Assembly (NCBI RefSeq): GCF_042237075.1
Contig: NZ_JBCGDC010000001.1
Coordinates: forward strand, 90,555 to 154,554
Length of the DNA: 64,000 bases
Origin: Polymorphospora lycopeni
GTDB lineage: Bacteria; Actinomycetota; Actinomycetes; Mycobacteriales; Micromonosporaceae
Reading direction: 5' to 3'
The notes beneath the pieces were generated by a model that did not search any database, was not told the DNA's origin, and was given only the letters and a program-made list of their open reading frames with translations. Made by a program: the position numbers and the translations under genes. Of this stretch, positions 1 to 7,969 are shown piece after piece. The stretch's first letter is position 1; each line of letters begins with the position of its first letter.

Positions 1-310
1 TGGTCGACCCGGTCGTGGATCCGGTCTCCGTGGTCTGCCGGGACGACGGAATCCGGGCCGCGTCGGCGAGGGCGGTGGTGATCCGGGTGGTCACGTCGGC
101 CGGCATCGGTTCGCTTGCCGCACCCCAGTCCGCGAGGTCGGCCGTGACCGCTCCGGACGCGATCAGCAAAGCATCGTGCGCGGCGGACCACCGGTCGTCG
201 TCGGCGATCAGCCGGGCGACCGCCGCCTCCTCGGGGGTGCCGTCGAGCGCACCACCGACATAGTCGGCCAGCAGGTCGAGATCGACCTCCCTGGACTGGC
301 CCGTGCTCAC
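1..310 (-). CDS. anti-sigma factor-like protein, C-terminal part off the left edge
   Basis: About 103 codons of the N-terminus are present and the rest lies beyond the window. The start is a GTG that overlaps the stop codon of the upstream sigma factor gene as GTGA, which implies translational coupling. The peptide begins MSTGQSREVDLDLLADYVGG and reads as an acidic helical region (D-x-D-L-L-A-D-Y-V-G-G-A-L-D-G) typical of the cytoplasmic domain of membrane anti-sigma factors. No cysteines are seen in the visible part. Its position immediately after a SigM-type ECF sigma factor matches rsmA in Mycobacterium tuberculosis, so the expected role is to hold that sigma factor at the membrane. The transmembrane segment expected for this role would be in the missing part, so the function rests on context. 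Confidence 0.6.
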   Translation of the reverse strand, partial: MSTGQSREVDLDLLADYVGGALDGTPEEAAVARLIADDDRWSAAHDALLIASGAVTADLADWGAASEPMPADVTTRITTALADAARIPSSRQTTETGSTTGST

Positions 311-1260
311 TTGCCCTCCTGCTTCGCGTCGGTCGCCGAACTGGCTGGCTCAGATGGGACGCGTTTACCCGTCCCGGGGTTCCCGCCAGTGACGGCCGGC
401 ACGCCCGTACGTCGTCCGCCGGTGTCCGGGCCGCCGGCGTCGGCGCCGGCCGGCGCCGGTTCGGGCTCGCCGCGCAGGTGACCGAGCATGCCCGCGAGCC
501 GGGCGCGGCCGCGGGCGCAGCGACTCTTGATGGTGCCCTCGGCGACGCCGAGCATCACCGCGACCTCGGCGACCGGATAACCCTGTACGTCGACCAGGAT
601 CAACGCGGCCCGCTGCTCGACCGGCAACTGGTCGAGCGCCTCCCGGACGACCAGCACGGTGTCGTGGTCGGGCGCCGGCGCGGCCGGCTCGACCCCGCCG
701 AGCGGCCGACCCGGGTCNNNNNNNNNNNNNNNNNNNNNNNNNNNNNNNNNNNNNNNNNNNNNNNNNNNNNNNNNNNNNNNNNNNNNNNNNNNNNNNNNNN
801 CGGGCGCCGGCGCGGCCGGCGCGACCCCGCCGACCGTCCGACCCGGGTCGGACGGGGACGTGCCGTCCGGCAGCGGGACGGTCGGGTGGGCCTGGCGGCG
901 GCGGATCCGGTCGAGGCAGGCGTTGACCACGATGCGGTGCAACCAGGTCGTCACGGCCGAGTCGCCACGGAAGCGGGCGGCGGCCCGGTGGGCGGAGAGC
1001 ATCGCGTCCTGTACGGCGTCGGCCGCCTCCTCGCGGTCGCCGATCGTCCGCAGCGCCACCGCCCACAGCCGGTCGCGGTGGCGCTGGAAGAGTTCCCCGA
1101 ACGCATCGGGGTCGCCGTCGACGTGGGATCGCAGCAACTCCGCGTCGGCGAGTTCGGACAGCCGGTGCCGGCCGGTCGTGGCGGCGGCTGCGGGACCGGG
1201 GGTCGGCGGCTCGGACCGCGGGCGCGGGGCGCCGTCACTGCGTCGAGCTGAACCAGCCAC
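307..1260 (-). CDS. sigM: ECF RNA polymerase sigma factor, SigM type, interrupted by an N gap
   Basis: This is a group 4 sigma factor that directs RNA polymerase to a stress or envelope regulon. Region 2 is at about residues 36-115 (ELLRSHVDGDPDAFGELFQR, then DREEAADAVQDAMLSAHRAA and WLHRIVVNACLDRIRRR). Region 4 follows the gap (LPVEQRAALILVDVQGYPVA, GVAEGTIKSRCARGRARL). The C-terminal tail is low-complexity Gly/Pro. The linker between regions 2 and 4 contains 83 unresolved bases flanked by two copies of a D-P-G-R-x-x-G-G-V-x-P-A-A-P-A-P block, so the true length is unknown. The GTG start follows a TAAGGT box by exactly 6 nt, a leaderless layout. The gene overlaps the anti-sigma gene downstream and lies below murJ and the pseudokinase, the same order as sigM in M. 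tuberculosis. Confidence 0.85.
   Translation of the reverse strand: MAGSARRSDGAPRPRSEPPTPGPAAAATTGRHRLSELADAELLRSHVDGDPDAFGELFQRHRDRLWAVALRTIGDREEAADAVQDAMLSAHRAAARFRGDSAVTTWLHRIVVNACLDRIRRRQAHPTVPLPDGTSPSDPGRTVGGVAPAAPAPXXXXXXXXXXXXXXXXXXXXXXXXXXXXDPGRPLGGVEPAAPAPDHDTVLVVREALDQLPVEQRAALILVDVQGYPVAEVAVMLGVAEGTIKSRCARGRARLAGMLGHLRGEPEPAPAGADAGGPDTGGRRTGVPAVTGGNPGTGKRVPSEPASSATDAKQEGK
669..849. repeat. imperfect 49-bp repeat flanking an 83-N gap inside sigM
   Basis: Bases 669-717 and 801-849 are two copies of a 49-bp sequence with 3 mismatches, separated by N at 718-800. The copies are 132 bp apart, exactly 44 codons, and both are read in the sigma factor frame. Unlike an exact contig overlap, the mismatches allow a genuine in-frame tandem repeat in the inter-domain linker that the assembler could not resolve. 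Confidence 0.7.
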
Positions 1261-1266
1261 GGCAGA

Positions 1267-1272
1267 ACCTTA
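1267..1272 (-). promoter_or_regulatory. -10 box of a leaderless promoter for sigM
   Basis: TAAGGT on the minus strand followed by a 6-nt spacer and the GTG start. This spacing puts the transcription start at or next to the start codon. No ribosome binding site precedes the GTG. Confidence 0.55.
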
Positions 1273-1307
1273 GCCGAGTACGTCGGTGCGCCGGTCGACC
1301 GTGGCGG

Positions 1308-2882
1308 TCACCGTGCCTCGACCGTAATCTCCTGTACGCCGATCTTGAACTTGCCGTTGCCGGACGACGGCAGGTCGGTGATCCAGACCAGCAGGAACTG
1401 ATGCTGCTGGTCCGGCTGGAACCCGCTGAACGTCATCGTGGTCCCGTCGTGCTTGGCGAAGGGCTCACCGATGCGGGTGCTGTAGGTCTCGATGACCTGG
1501 TTGTCGCCGGCCGTGCTGGAGCCGGGATCGCCGGGACCGGCGAGCAGTTCGGCGCTCGCCCCGGGGTTCGACAGCACGACCTGCACGGAGGTGACCTCGC
1601 GGGCTTGCCGCAGGTCGATGAGGATTCCCATCCCCCGCTTGAGGCCGCCGAAGTCGCCGCGACCCTCGTAGCTCTCGGTGTCCCAACCGGTGTTCGGGTC
1701 GCCGTCGACGACCGCCGCGACGCCGCCGAGCTCGGTGCGGGTGCCGTCCGGGTCGACCACCCGGACCTGGCCGGCCTCAAGGGTGACCTTCTCGGGATTC
1801 TTGGTGGTGGGGGTGCCCTCACCACCACCGTCTTCGCCGGTGCCGGGGGTGGCGATCGTCGCCGGGGTGTCGGTTCCGGGGGCGGGCGAATCGCCGTTGT
1901 CGGCCAGCGCGCTGATGCCGAAGAAAAGGCCCGCGGCGGCGATTGCCAGCAGGCCGGCGATCCCGGCGGTGATCTTGCGGCGGGTGGCCCGGGGCTGGTC
2001 GCCCACGCCGTCGGGGGCGGAGGTGAAGCGCAGCGGCCCGGCGACGTCGAGGTATTCCTCTTCGACGGCGGCGTCGAGCCGACCCAGTTCGGCGGCGAGC
2101 ACGTCGGACGACGGCAGGGCGAGATTGCCGTCGAGCAGGTCCATGGCCAGGTCGTCGAGGTAGGCCGGAACACCGGCGCGGACCTGACGGGGGGCGGCGA
2201 TCGCACCGCTCGCGTCCCGCAGGGCGTCGGGCAACGGGGGCCGGCCGGTCGGCTGCGAGCCGTTGGCCAGCGGTGCCTCGGCGTGCGGCCAGTGGCCGGT
2301 GAGTGCGAAGTAGAGGACGCCGCCGATGGCGCGTACGTCGGTTTCCTGGCTGTCGGCGACGTCGGCACGCGCGTCGGCGAGCACGATCCGGCCGTCGTCG
2401 CCGGCCAGGACGGTGCCGGGGTGCACGTTGCCGTGCACCATGCCGGTGGCGTGCACGGCGGCGACCGCGCCCGCGATGGCGTGCGCGATGCTGGTGGCGC
2501 GAGCCGGGTCGAGCGGCCCGTCGGCGACCATCTCCCGCAGCGAGTCGCCGTCGACCCACTCGCGTACGACGTAGGCGCGTCCCCCCTCGTCGATCGCGTC
2601 GTAGACGCCGACCAGGTTGGGGTGGATCACCCGGCTGGCCGCGACCGCGGCCTGGAGCATCTCCATCGCCGGATCGCCGCCCGGGTAGCGCAGCACGACG
2701 GCCACCGGTCGGCGGAGGATCACGTCGACCCCGCGCCACACCTGGCGACCGGCCGCGTCGTTGTTGATGTGCTCCGCCAGCTCGTACCGCTCGGCCAGGA
2801 TTTCACCGAGGCTGGGAGCACCGGGGGTCGTCATGGCCGGCGCGACTTCGTCCGCCTCCTGGCCCTCGCCGACCTGGGTCAC
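1308..2882 (-). CDS. membrane pseudokinase, partner of MurJ (MviN C-terminal-half equivalent)
   Basis: 524-residue protein. It has a cytoplasmic kinase-like domain (about residues 25-280), one membrane span near residue 315 (GIAGLLAIAAAGLFFGISAL), and an extracellular C-terminal domain like the discoidin/F5-8C fold. The kinase signatures are degraded. The ATP lysine region reads VAVVLR, the catalytic loop HRD is HGN in MVHGNVHPGTVL, and DFG is replaced by ADA, so catalysis is unlikely. In M. tuberculosis the same pseudokinase and sugar-binding-like domains are fused to the C-terminus of MviN/MurJ and recruit FhaA after PknB phosphorylation. Here they form a separate gene 363 bp downstream of murJ. 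The GTG start at 2882 was chosen over an upstream TTG because GGAGG lies 6 nt before it. Role in cell wall synthesis control is inferred from that homology. Confidence 0.8.
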   Translation of the reverse strand: MTQVGEGQEADEVAPAMTTPGAPSLGEILAERYELAEHINNDAAGRQVWRGVDVILRRPVAVVLRYPGGDPAMEMLQAAVAASRVIHPNLVGVYDAIDEGGRAYVVREWVDGDSLREMVADGPLDPARATSIAHAIAGAVAAVHATGMVHGNVHPGTVLAGDDGRIVLADARADVADSQETDVRAIGGVLYFALTGHWPHAEAPLANGSQPTGRPPLPDALRDASGAIAAPRQVRAGVPAYLDDLAMDLLDGNLALPSSDVLAAELGRLDAAVEEEYLDVAGPLRFTSAPDGVGDQPRATRRKITAGIAGLLAIAAAGLFFGISALADNGDSPAPGTDTPATIATPGTGEDGGGEGTPTTKNPEKVTLEAGQVRVVDPDGTRTELGGVAAVVDGDPNTGWDTESYEGRGDFGGLKRGMGILIDLRQAREVTSVQVVLSNPGASAELLAGPGDPGSSTAGDNQVIETYSTRIGEPFAKHDGTTMTFSGFQPDQQHQFLLVWITDLPSSGNGKFKIGVQEITVEAR

Positions 2883-3245
2883 CCGATCCTCCCTCGGTGC
2901 TGATGTCAATTGATCAACGTGCGACTGGGCTCTGTGGGCTCCGCCGAGCGCGGAACCGGCCGGGGTGTGTCACCCCTAGCGTAGGCGGTACCCGCATCCG
3001 CCGAGAGTGACCTTACCTGTGTTCCGCTTGTCCCTGGCATGTCATCTCGCGGCGGTCACCGCCCCCGAGCGTATGCCCTGGTCGGACAAGGCATGGTTTG
3101 TAGCGTCCCGTCATCTTTCAGATGGAATGCTACAGGGAAATGAATAGTGTGTTTTGTCGGCCTTGGTCGAGGCGTCCGTCCGCCGGCTTCCCCGATCCCC
3201 GTCCGATACACCCCACCCGCCGGATTTCGTGTTAGCCGTGGTTTC
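2883..3245. other. gene-free interval between murJ and the pseudokinase gene
   Basis: No convincing coding sequence. On the minus strand a TACGCT box near 2978-2983 could be the -10 of a pseudokinase promoter. A nested hairpin lies at 3099-3134: outer arms TGTAGC and GCTACA, inner arms CATCT and AGATG with a 3-nt loop. The stretch 3090-3170 is less GC-rich than its surroundings. The hairpin could end murJ transcription, but there is no clear U-run. Confidence 0.4.
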
Positions 3246-5006
3246 TCAGCGGCCCAGCTTCCGGCGCACCATACCGACCACCTCGGTGATCTCGCGGATG
3301 CGCAGCGCCATCGCGAGTCCGAAGTAGGTCACCCCGATCGCCGTGCCACCCAGGACGATCTGGAGGATCGCGGCCAGCCGGTCCGGCCGGTCGTCACCCG
3401 GCAGAAGCTTGATCACCACGATCCCGGCCAGGGCCGAGCCGAGTGCCGCGACCAGCACTTTCGCCCACGTCGCGGCGATGGTCCCGAGACCGATGCGGCC
3501 CACCCGTCCGCGCAACAGCCAGGCCGAGATCACCGCCGCCGCGATGTAGGACACCGCGTTGCCGACCATCAGACCGGACGCCGTGAACGACGCCGAGAAG
3601 GCCAGGAACAGGCCGACCTGTACGGCGATCCGCAGCGCGACCACCGGAATGTTGACCAGGGCCGGGGTCTTCGTGTCGGGCAACGCGTAGAAGCCGAAGG
3701 TGAAGAGCTGGCTGATCGCGAACGGGATCAGCGCCAGGCCGGCGACGAGCAGCACCGGCGCGGTCGCGGCGGCGGCGTTCTCGTCGAACGCGCCGTAGCG
3801 GAAGAGGGTGAACGAGATCGGGGTCGCCAGCACCGCGTAGCAGACCGCGACCGGGGCGAGGATCGCGGTCGTGGTCCGGGTGCCCCGGGACAGGTCGGCG
3901 GCGAGGTCGGGGTACCGCTCGTCGGCCGCGGCGGCGCTCATCCGGGGCATCAGGGCGGTGATGATCGACACGGCGATGATGCCGTGCGCCATCATCAGCA
4001 ACAGGAACACGTTGTTGTAGATCAGCGCGCCGGCCTCGCCCTGGTCGCCGGCCCGGTTGACCAGGTTGAACACGACCACCAGACCGATCTGGCTGACCGC
4101 GACGTAACAGAACGTCCAGGCACCGAGCCGGGCCAGTTCGCGCAGGCCGAGCCCGCCGAAGTCGAACCGCCACCGCCATCTGAAGCCGACCTTGCGCAGC
4201 GCCGGCAGCAGGCCGGCCGCCTGGATCGCGACCCCGAGCAGGGTGCCACCGCCGAGCAGGAGGATCCGGCCGGGGCTCATCTCGCCCGCGCCCACCTCGG
4301 TCGCGCCGTAGACCACCACGTAGACGCCGACGGTCGCGATCACGACCAGGTTGTTGAGGATGGGTGCCCACATCGGGGCGGCGAAGTGGCCCCTGGTGTT
4401 CAGCACCGCGCTGAGCATCGCCGACAGCCCGGAGAAGAAGATCATCGGCAGCATCAGCCAGGACAGCCGGGTGACCAGCCACCGGAACTCCGGGGTCGTG
4501 CCGTCGCTGGCGTAGAGCATGGCCAGCGGCTGGGCGAGGGCCAGGGCCAGGACCGTCGCCGCGCCGAGCGCCAGCACCGCGAGGCTGAGCAGCCGCTGGG
4601 TGTAGGCCTGGCCGGAGTCCTGGTCGCCCTTGCGGCGGCGGACCAGGACCGGCACGAGGACGCTGGTCAGGATGCCGCCGAGCAGGAACTCGTAGACCAT
4701 GCCGGGCAGGATCTGCGCGGTGGTGTAGGCGTTGCCGACCGCGCCGGCGCCGAGCGCGACCGCCAACAGCAGCGTGCGCAGGAAGCCCGTACCCCGGCTG
4801 ACCAGGCTGCCGGCGGCCATGACGGCGCTGTTGCCGGCCGCGCCGCCGCCGGCCGGCTCGGGCGGTGGCTCGGTCGCCTCCACCACCGGCTGGGCCTGGG
4901 TCGCCGGGCGCCACGGTTCCGCGGCCGAGATCGGGGTCGCGCCGTCGGCCGGCGGACGCCCGCCGTCGGGCGCGGCACTCGCGCTTCGGTACAGGCCGCC
5001 GGCCAT
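3246..5006 (-). CDS. murJ: lipid II flippase MurJ (MviN)
   Basis: 586-residue polytopic membrane protein of the MATE/MVF fold that moves lipid-linked peptidoglycan precursor across the membrane. After a Pro/Ala-rich N-terminal tail of about 60 residues, the MurJ core starts at AVMAAGSLVSRGTGFLRTLL and continues with GNAYTTAQILPGMVYEFLLG, with roughly 14 hydrophobic segments to the C-terminus. The protein ends after the membrane domain (MVRRKLGR). It therefore lacks the kinase-like extension present in mycobacterial MviN, which is encoded by the next gene. ATG start with GGGAGG 7 nt upstream. The gene diverges from the CCA-adding enzyme gene, as in other actinobacteria. Confidence 0.95.
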   Translation of the reverse strand: MAGGLYRSASAAPDGGRPPADGATPISAAEPWRPATQAQPVVEATEPPPEPAGGGAAGNSAVMAAGSLVSRGTGFLRTLLLAVALGAGAVGNAYTTAQILPGMVYEFLLGGILTSVLVPVLVRRRKGDQDSGQAYTQRLLSLAVLALGAATVLALALAQPLAMLYASDGTTPEFRWLVTRLSWLMLPMIFFSGLSAMLSAVLNTRGHFAAPMWAPILNNLVVIATVGVYVVVYGATEVGAGEMSPGRILLLGGGTLLGVAIQAAGLLPALRKVGFRWRWRFDFGGLGLRELARLGAWTFCYVAVSQIGLVVVFNLVNRAGDQGEAGALIYNNVFLLLMMAHGIIAVSIITALMPRMSAAAADERYPDLAADLSRGTRTTTAILAPVAVCYAVLATPISFTLFRYGAFDENAAAATAPVLLVAGLALIPFAISQLFTFGFYALPDTKTPALVNIPVVALRIAVQVGLFLAFSASFTASGLMVGNAVSYIAAAVISAWLLRGRVGRIGLGTIAATWAKVLVAALGSALAGIVVIKLLPGDDRPDRLAAILQIVLGGTAIGVTYFGLAMALRIREITEVVGMVRRKLGR

Positions 5007-5131
5007 GTGTCAGCCTCCCAGGGGATCGGCGGGTGAACGCCCCGCCGGCACAGGTCCGACCTTAGTCAATGGGAGCCTGCCGGAACCGGCACCTCCGGCC
5101 GCCCGGGAACCGTCGGGTCACCGGAGCCCGC

Positions 5132-5137
5132 TACGCT
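5132..5137 (+). promoter_or_regulatory. -10 box of probable leaderless promoter for the CCA-adding enzyme gene
   Basis: TACGCT followed 9 nt later by the ATG at 5147. No ribosome binding site is seen. Confidence 0.45.
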
Positions 5138-5146
5138 GGCGATCCC

Positions 5147-6637
5147 ATGCCCGACACATCCTCACCCGGCGCGAACTCATCCGGCGCGAACGGTTCGCCG
5201 AGCGCCGCCGAGCGCCGCGAGCTGACCGCCGCTCAGCGCAACGCCGTCACCGAACTGCTGCGGGTCTCCCCCGTCGCCGACGAGTTGGGCCGCCGGTTCG
5301 CCAGAGCCGGCCACGAACTGCACCTGGTCGGTGGTTCGGTACGCGACGCGCTGCTCGGCCGGCTCGGCGACGACCTCGACTTCTGCACCGACGCGCACCC
5401 CGAGGAAACGCTTCGCCTGATCAAGGGATGGGCGGAGGCGACCTGGGAGACCGGACGGGAGTTCGGCACCATCGGGGCCGCCCGGGGCGGGCTGCGGCTG
5501 GAGATCACCACGTTCCGGGCCGAGGCGTACGACGGCGTGACCCGCAACCCGGTGGTCCGCTACGGCAAGAGCCTGCTCGACGACCTGCGCCGGCGGGACT
5601 TCACCATCAACGCGATGGCGGTCAGCCTCCCCGACCACCGGTTCACCGACCCGCACCGCGGCCTCGACGACCTCGCCACGCGGGTGATCCGGACGCCCGG
5701 CACTCCCCAGGAGTCGTTCGGCGACGACCCGCTGCGGATGCTGCGTGCCGCCCGGTTCGCCGCCCAACTGCGGTTCGCCGTCGAACCCGGCGTACGGGCG
5801 GCGATGGCGGCCCTCGCCACCGACCTCGACCGGATCACCGCCGAGCGGATCCGGGACGAGTTCGTGAAGCTGATGTCCGGAGCCGACCCGATCACCGGTC
5901 TGCGCCTGCTGGTCGACACCGGGCTCGCCGACCGGTTCCTGCCTGAACTGTCCGGGCTCAAGCTCGAGATCGACGAGCACGCCCAGCACAAGGACGTCTA
6001 CGAGCACACCCTGACCGTGGTGAGCAACGCGATCGCGCTGGAGGGCGGTGAGCCGGACTTCGTGCTGCGGATGGCCGCCCTGATGCACGACGTCGGCAAG
6101 CCGGCCACCAAGGCGGTCGGTTCCGACGGCCGGGTCAGCTTCCACCACCACGAAGTGGTCGGGGCCCGGATGACCAAGCAGCGGATGAAGGCGCTCCGCT
6201 TCCCCAAGGACGTCACCTCCGCCGTCGTCGACCTGGTCGGGCTGCACCTGCGCTTCTACGGCTACGGCCGTGGCGAGTGGACCGACTCTGCCGTACGCCG
6301 CTACGTCACCGACGCCGGCGACCTCCTTCCCCGCCTGCACAAGCTGACGAGGTCGGACTGCACCACCCGCAACCGGCGCAAGGCGGCGGCCCTCGCCGCC
6401 GACTACGACGCGCTCGAGACGCGGATCGCCCGGATCCAGGCCGAGGAGGACCTGGCCCGGGTCCGGCCCGACCTCGACGGAAACGCCATCATGGAACTGC
6501 TCGGCGTGCCCGCCGGCCCGATCGTCGGCCGCGCCTGGCGCCACCTCAAAGAGGTACGGCTGGAGCGCGGACCACTCGACCGCGACGAGGCCGAGGCCGA
6601 ACTGCTGCGCTGGGCGCGCGCCGAGGGAATCGGCTAG
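5147..6637 (+). CDS. pcnA: CCA tRNA nucleotidyltransferase with HD domain
   Basis: 496-residue enzyme that adds or repairs the 3' CCA end of tRNA. The class II nucleotidyltransferase head domain has LVGGSVRDALLGR and the metal-binding DDLDFCTD pair (about residues 60-80), then RRDFTINAMA and DDPLRMLRAARFAAQL. An HD phosphohydrolase domain follows, with KDVYEHTLTVV and MAALMHDVGKPATK (about 285-315) and a further HHHEVVGARM histidine cluster. The ATG at 5147 was chosen because it matches the usual family start and has a TACGCT box 9 nt before it. The open frame extends upstream to 5069 without supporting signals. The family is essential or near-essential. In M. tuberculosis (Rv3907c) it also lies divergent from the mviN cluster. 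Confidence 0.93.
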   Translation: MPDTSSPGANSSGANGSPSAAERRELTAAQRNAVTELLRVSPVADELGRRFARAGHELHLVGGSVRDALLGRLGDDLDFCTDAHPEETLRLIKGWAEATWETGREFGTIGAARGGLRLEITTFRAEAYDGVTRNPVVRYGKSLLDDLRRRDFTINAMAVSLPDHRFTDPHRGLDDLATRVIRTPGTPQESFGDDPLRMLRAARFAAQLRFAVEPGVRAAMAALATDLDRITAERIRDEFVKLMSGADPITGLRLLVDTGLADRFLPELSGLKLEIDEHAQHKDVYEHTLTVVSNAIALEGGEPDFVLRMAALMHDVGKPATKAVGSDGRVSFHHHEVVGARMTKQRMKALRFPKDVTSAVVDLVGLHLRFYGYGRGEWTDSAVRRYVTDAGDLLPRLHKLTRSDCTTRNRRKAAALAADYDALETRIARIQAEEDLARVRPDLDGNAIMELLGVPAGPIVGRAWRHLKEVRLERGPLDRDEAEAELLRWARAEGIG

Positions 6638-6816
6638 CCCCCGCCCCCGATCTTGGTCGGGTAGTCGACAGCGCCCGCCGGCGCGGTCTGCCCCGAGTCG
6701 CCCGAATCGGCAGTTACGGGCATGGCGTGGCTCGGATACCGTCGCAGAACGGCAGCGGTGCACCTGGCGCACACGGGCCACAGTGGGCATCTGACGACGT
6801 ACTCCGGGAGGCGACC

Positions 6817-7905
6817 ATGCAGCCGTGTGCTGTCTGCGGCGGCGTGACCATCAACGCGGCGGGTAACTGCACGCAGTGCGGCACCTACCGGGGCAGCCTC
6901 GATCCGCTGCCGCCCTCCCCCTACGCGCAGCAGCCGCCGGACTATCAGCAGCCGTACGGGCAGCAGGGCTACGGGCAGCAGCCCGGTTCCGGTTACGGAC
7001 AGCAGCCCGACTACGGCCAGCCCGCCGGCGGCGCGTACGGCCAGCCCGACTACGGCCAGCCGGGGAGTGGCGGCCCGAGCTATCCGCCCTCGTCCGGTCC
7101 GGGCTACCCGCCGGTGTCCGGTGCCGGCTATCCCCCGGTGTCGGGCGGCGGATACCCGCAGCAGTCCGGGGCCCCCGGCTACCCGACCAGTTCCCCGCCC
7201 GGCGGCTACCCGGGCAGCGGCGGCCCGACCTACCCGCAGCCGACGAGCGGCGGCGGATACGCGGTCAGCTATCCGTCGATCCCGCAGCAGCAGCCGCCGA
7301 GCAAGAACAAGTTCCTGGTACCGGCCATCGCGCTCGGCTCGACGCTCGCCGTGCTCGTCGTCGCGATCCTGGTCGTCGTCGGGATGCGCGGCAACGATGA
7401 GGACGACCCCGATGTCCTGGCCAACTCCCCCAACCCGACGCCCTCCGCGCAGCAGTCCGAGTCGTCGGCGCCCGCGGTGCCCGGCATCGACCAGTGCGTG
7501 GTCGGTGAGTGGGTGGTCAACTCGCACCGTGAAGAGGTGCCGATCGACGGGGTCGGCAACGTGACCTTCAACGGCCGGAGCCCGTGGGCGAGGCTCTCGC
7601 TCACCGCCGATGGCAAGGGCGTCACCGAGTACGGCACCGGCACCGAATACCGGGGCTCCGTGCAGGGCCAGACGGTGACCATCAAGTTCACGGGTCGGAT
7701 CACCTTCGACTACCGGGCCGATAACGGCACGCTCTCGTTGTCGAACGTCAAGCCCGACGGCACGACGACGGCCACCGTGGGCAGCGGGCAGCCGGTCAGC
7801 GAGCCGCTCGGCGGCGGCGACGACCCGTCGAAATACACGTGCAGCGGCGACCAGCTCGTGCAGAGCTCCTACAACATGGAGATCAAGTACTCGCGCGTCC
7901 GCTGA
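6817..7905 (+). CDS. zinc-ribbon, Tyr/Pro/Gly-repeat membrane protein of unknown function
   Basis: 362 residues. The N-terminus holds a CxxC...CxxC zinc ribbon (PCAVCGGVTINAAGNCTQCG). A low-complexity cytoplasmic region of about 140 residues follows, rich in YGQQP, YPPVSG and GYP units. One membrane segment is near residue 170 (FLVPAIALGSTLAVLVVAIL). The extracellular domain of about 165 residues has two cysteines (QCVVGEW and YTCSGDQL) that could pair; it is predicted mostly beta (alternating polar/hydrophobic strands) and ends in SRVR. The ATG at 6817 follows GGGAGG by 6 nt. A strong hairpin terminator lies after the stop. I do not recognise a characterised homologue. The architecture resembles other actinobacterial envelope proteins with disordered Pro-rich cytoplasmic tails, two of which occur at 51.5-53.3 kb. 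Confidence 0.8.
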   Translation: MQPCAVCGGVTINAAGNCTQCGTYRGSLDPLPPSPYAQQPPDYQQPYGQQGYGQQPGSGYGQQPDYGQPAGGAYGQPDYGQPGSGGPSYPPSSGPGYPPVSGAGYPPVSGGGYPQQSGAPGYPTSSPPGGYPGSGGPTYPQPTSGGGYAVSYPSIPQQQPPSKNKFLVPAIALGSTLAVLVVAILVVVGMRGNDEDDPDVLANSPNPTPSAQQSESSAPAVPGIDQCVVGEWVVNSHREEVPIDGVGNVTFNGRSPWARLSLTADGKGVTEYGTGTEYRGSVQGQTVTIKFTGRITFDYRADNGTLSLSNVKPDGTTTATVGSGQPVSEPLGGGDDPSKYTCSGDQLVQSSYNMEIKYSRVR

Positions 7906-7922
7906 GCCGACCCTCCATACGC

Positions 7923-7958
7923 GAGAGCGGCGCCCCCCAACCGGGGGCGGCGCTCTCT
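7923..7958. terminator. bidirectional hairpin terminator
   Basis: Arms of 14 bases (agagcggcgccccc and gggggcggcgctct) with one mismatch and a short loop. It lies between the converging zinc-ribbon gene and flotillin gene and can serve both. Confidence 0.75.
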
Positions 7959-7969
7959 GTCGTTGGTGG

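Noticed and set aside
478..1251. Plus-strand ORF opposite sigM and many similar long opposite-strand frames
   Set aside because: High GC creates long open frames on all strands; these lack start signals and recognisable protein segments, while the opposite strand encodes known families.
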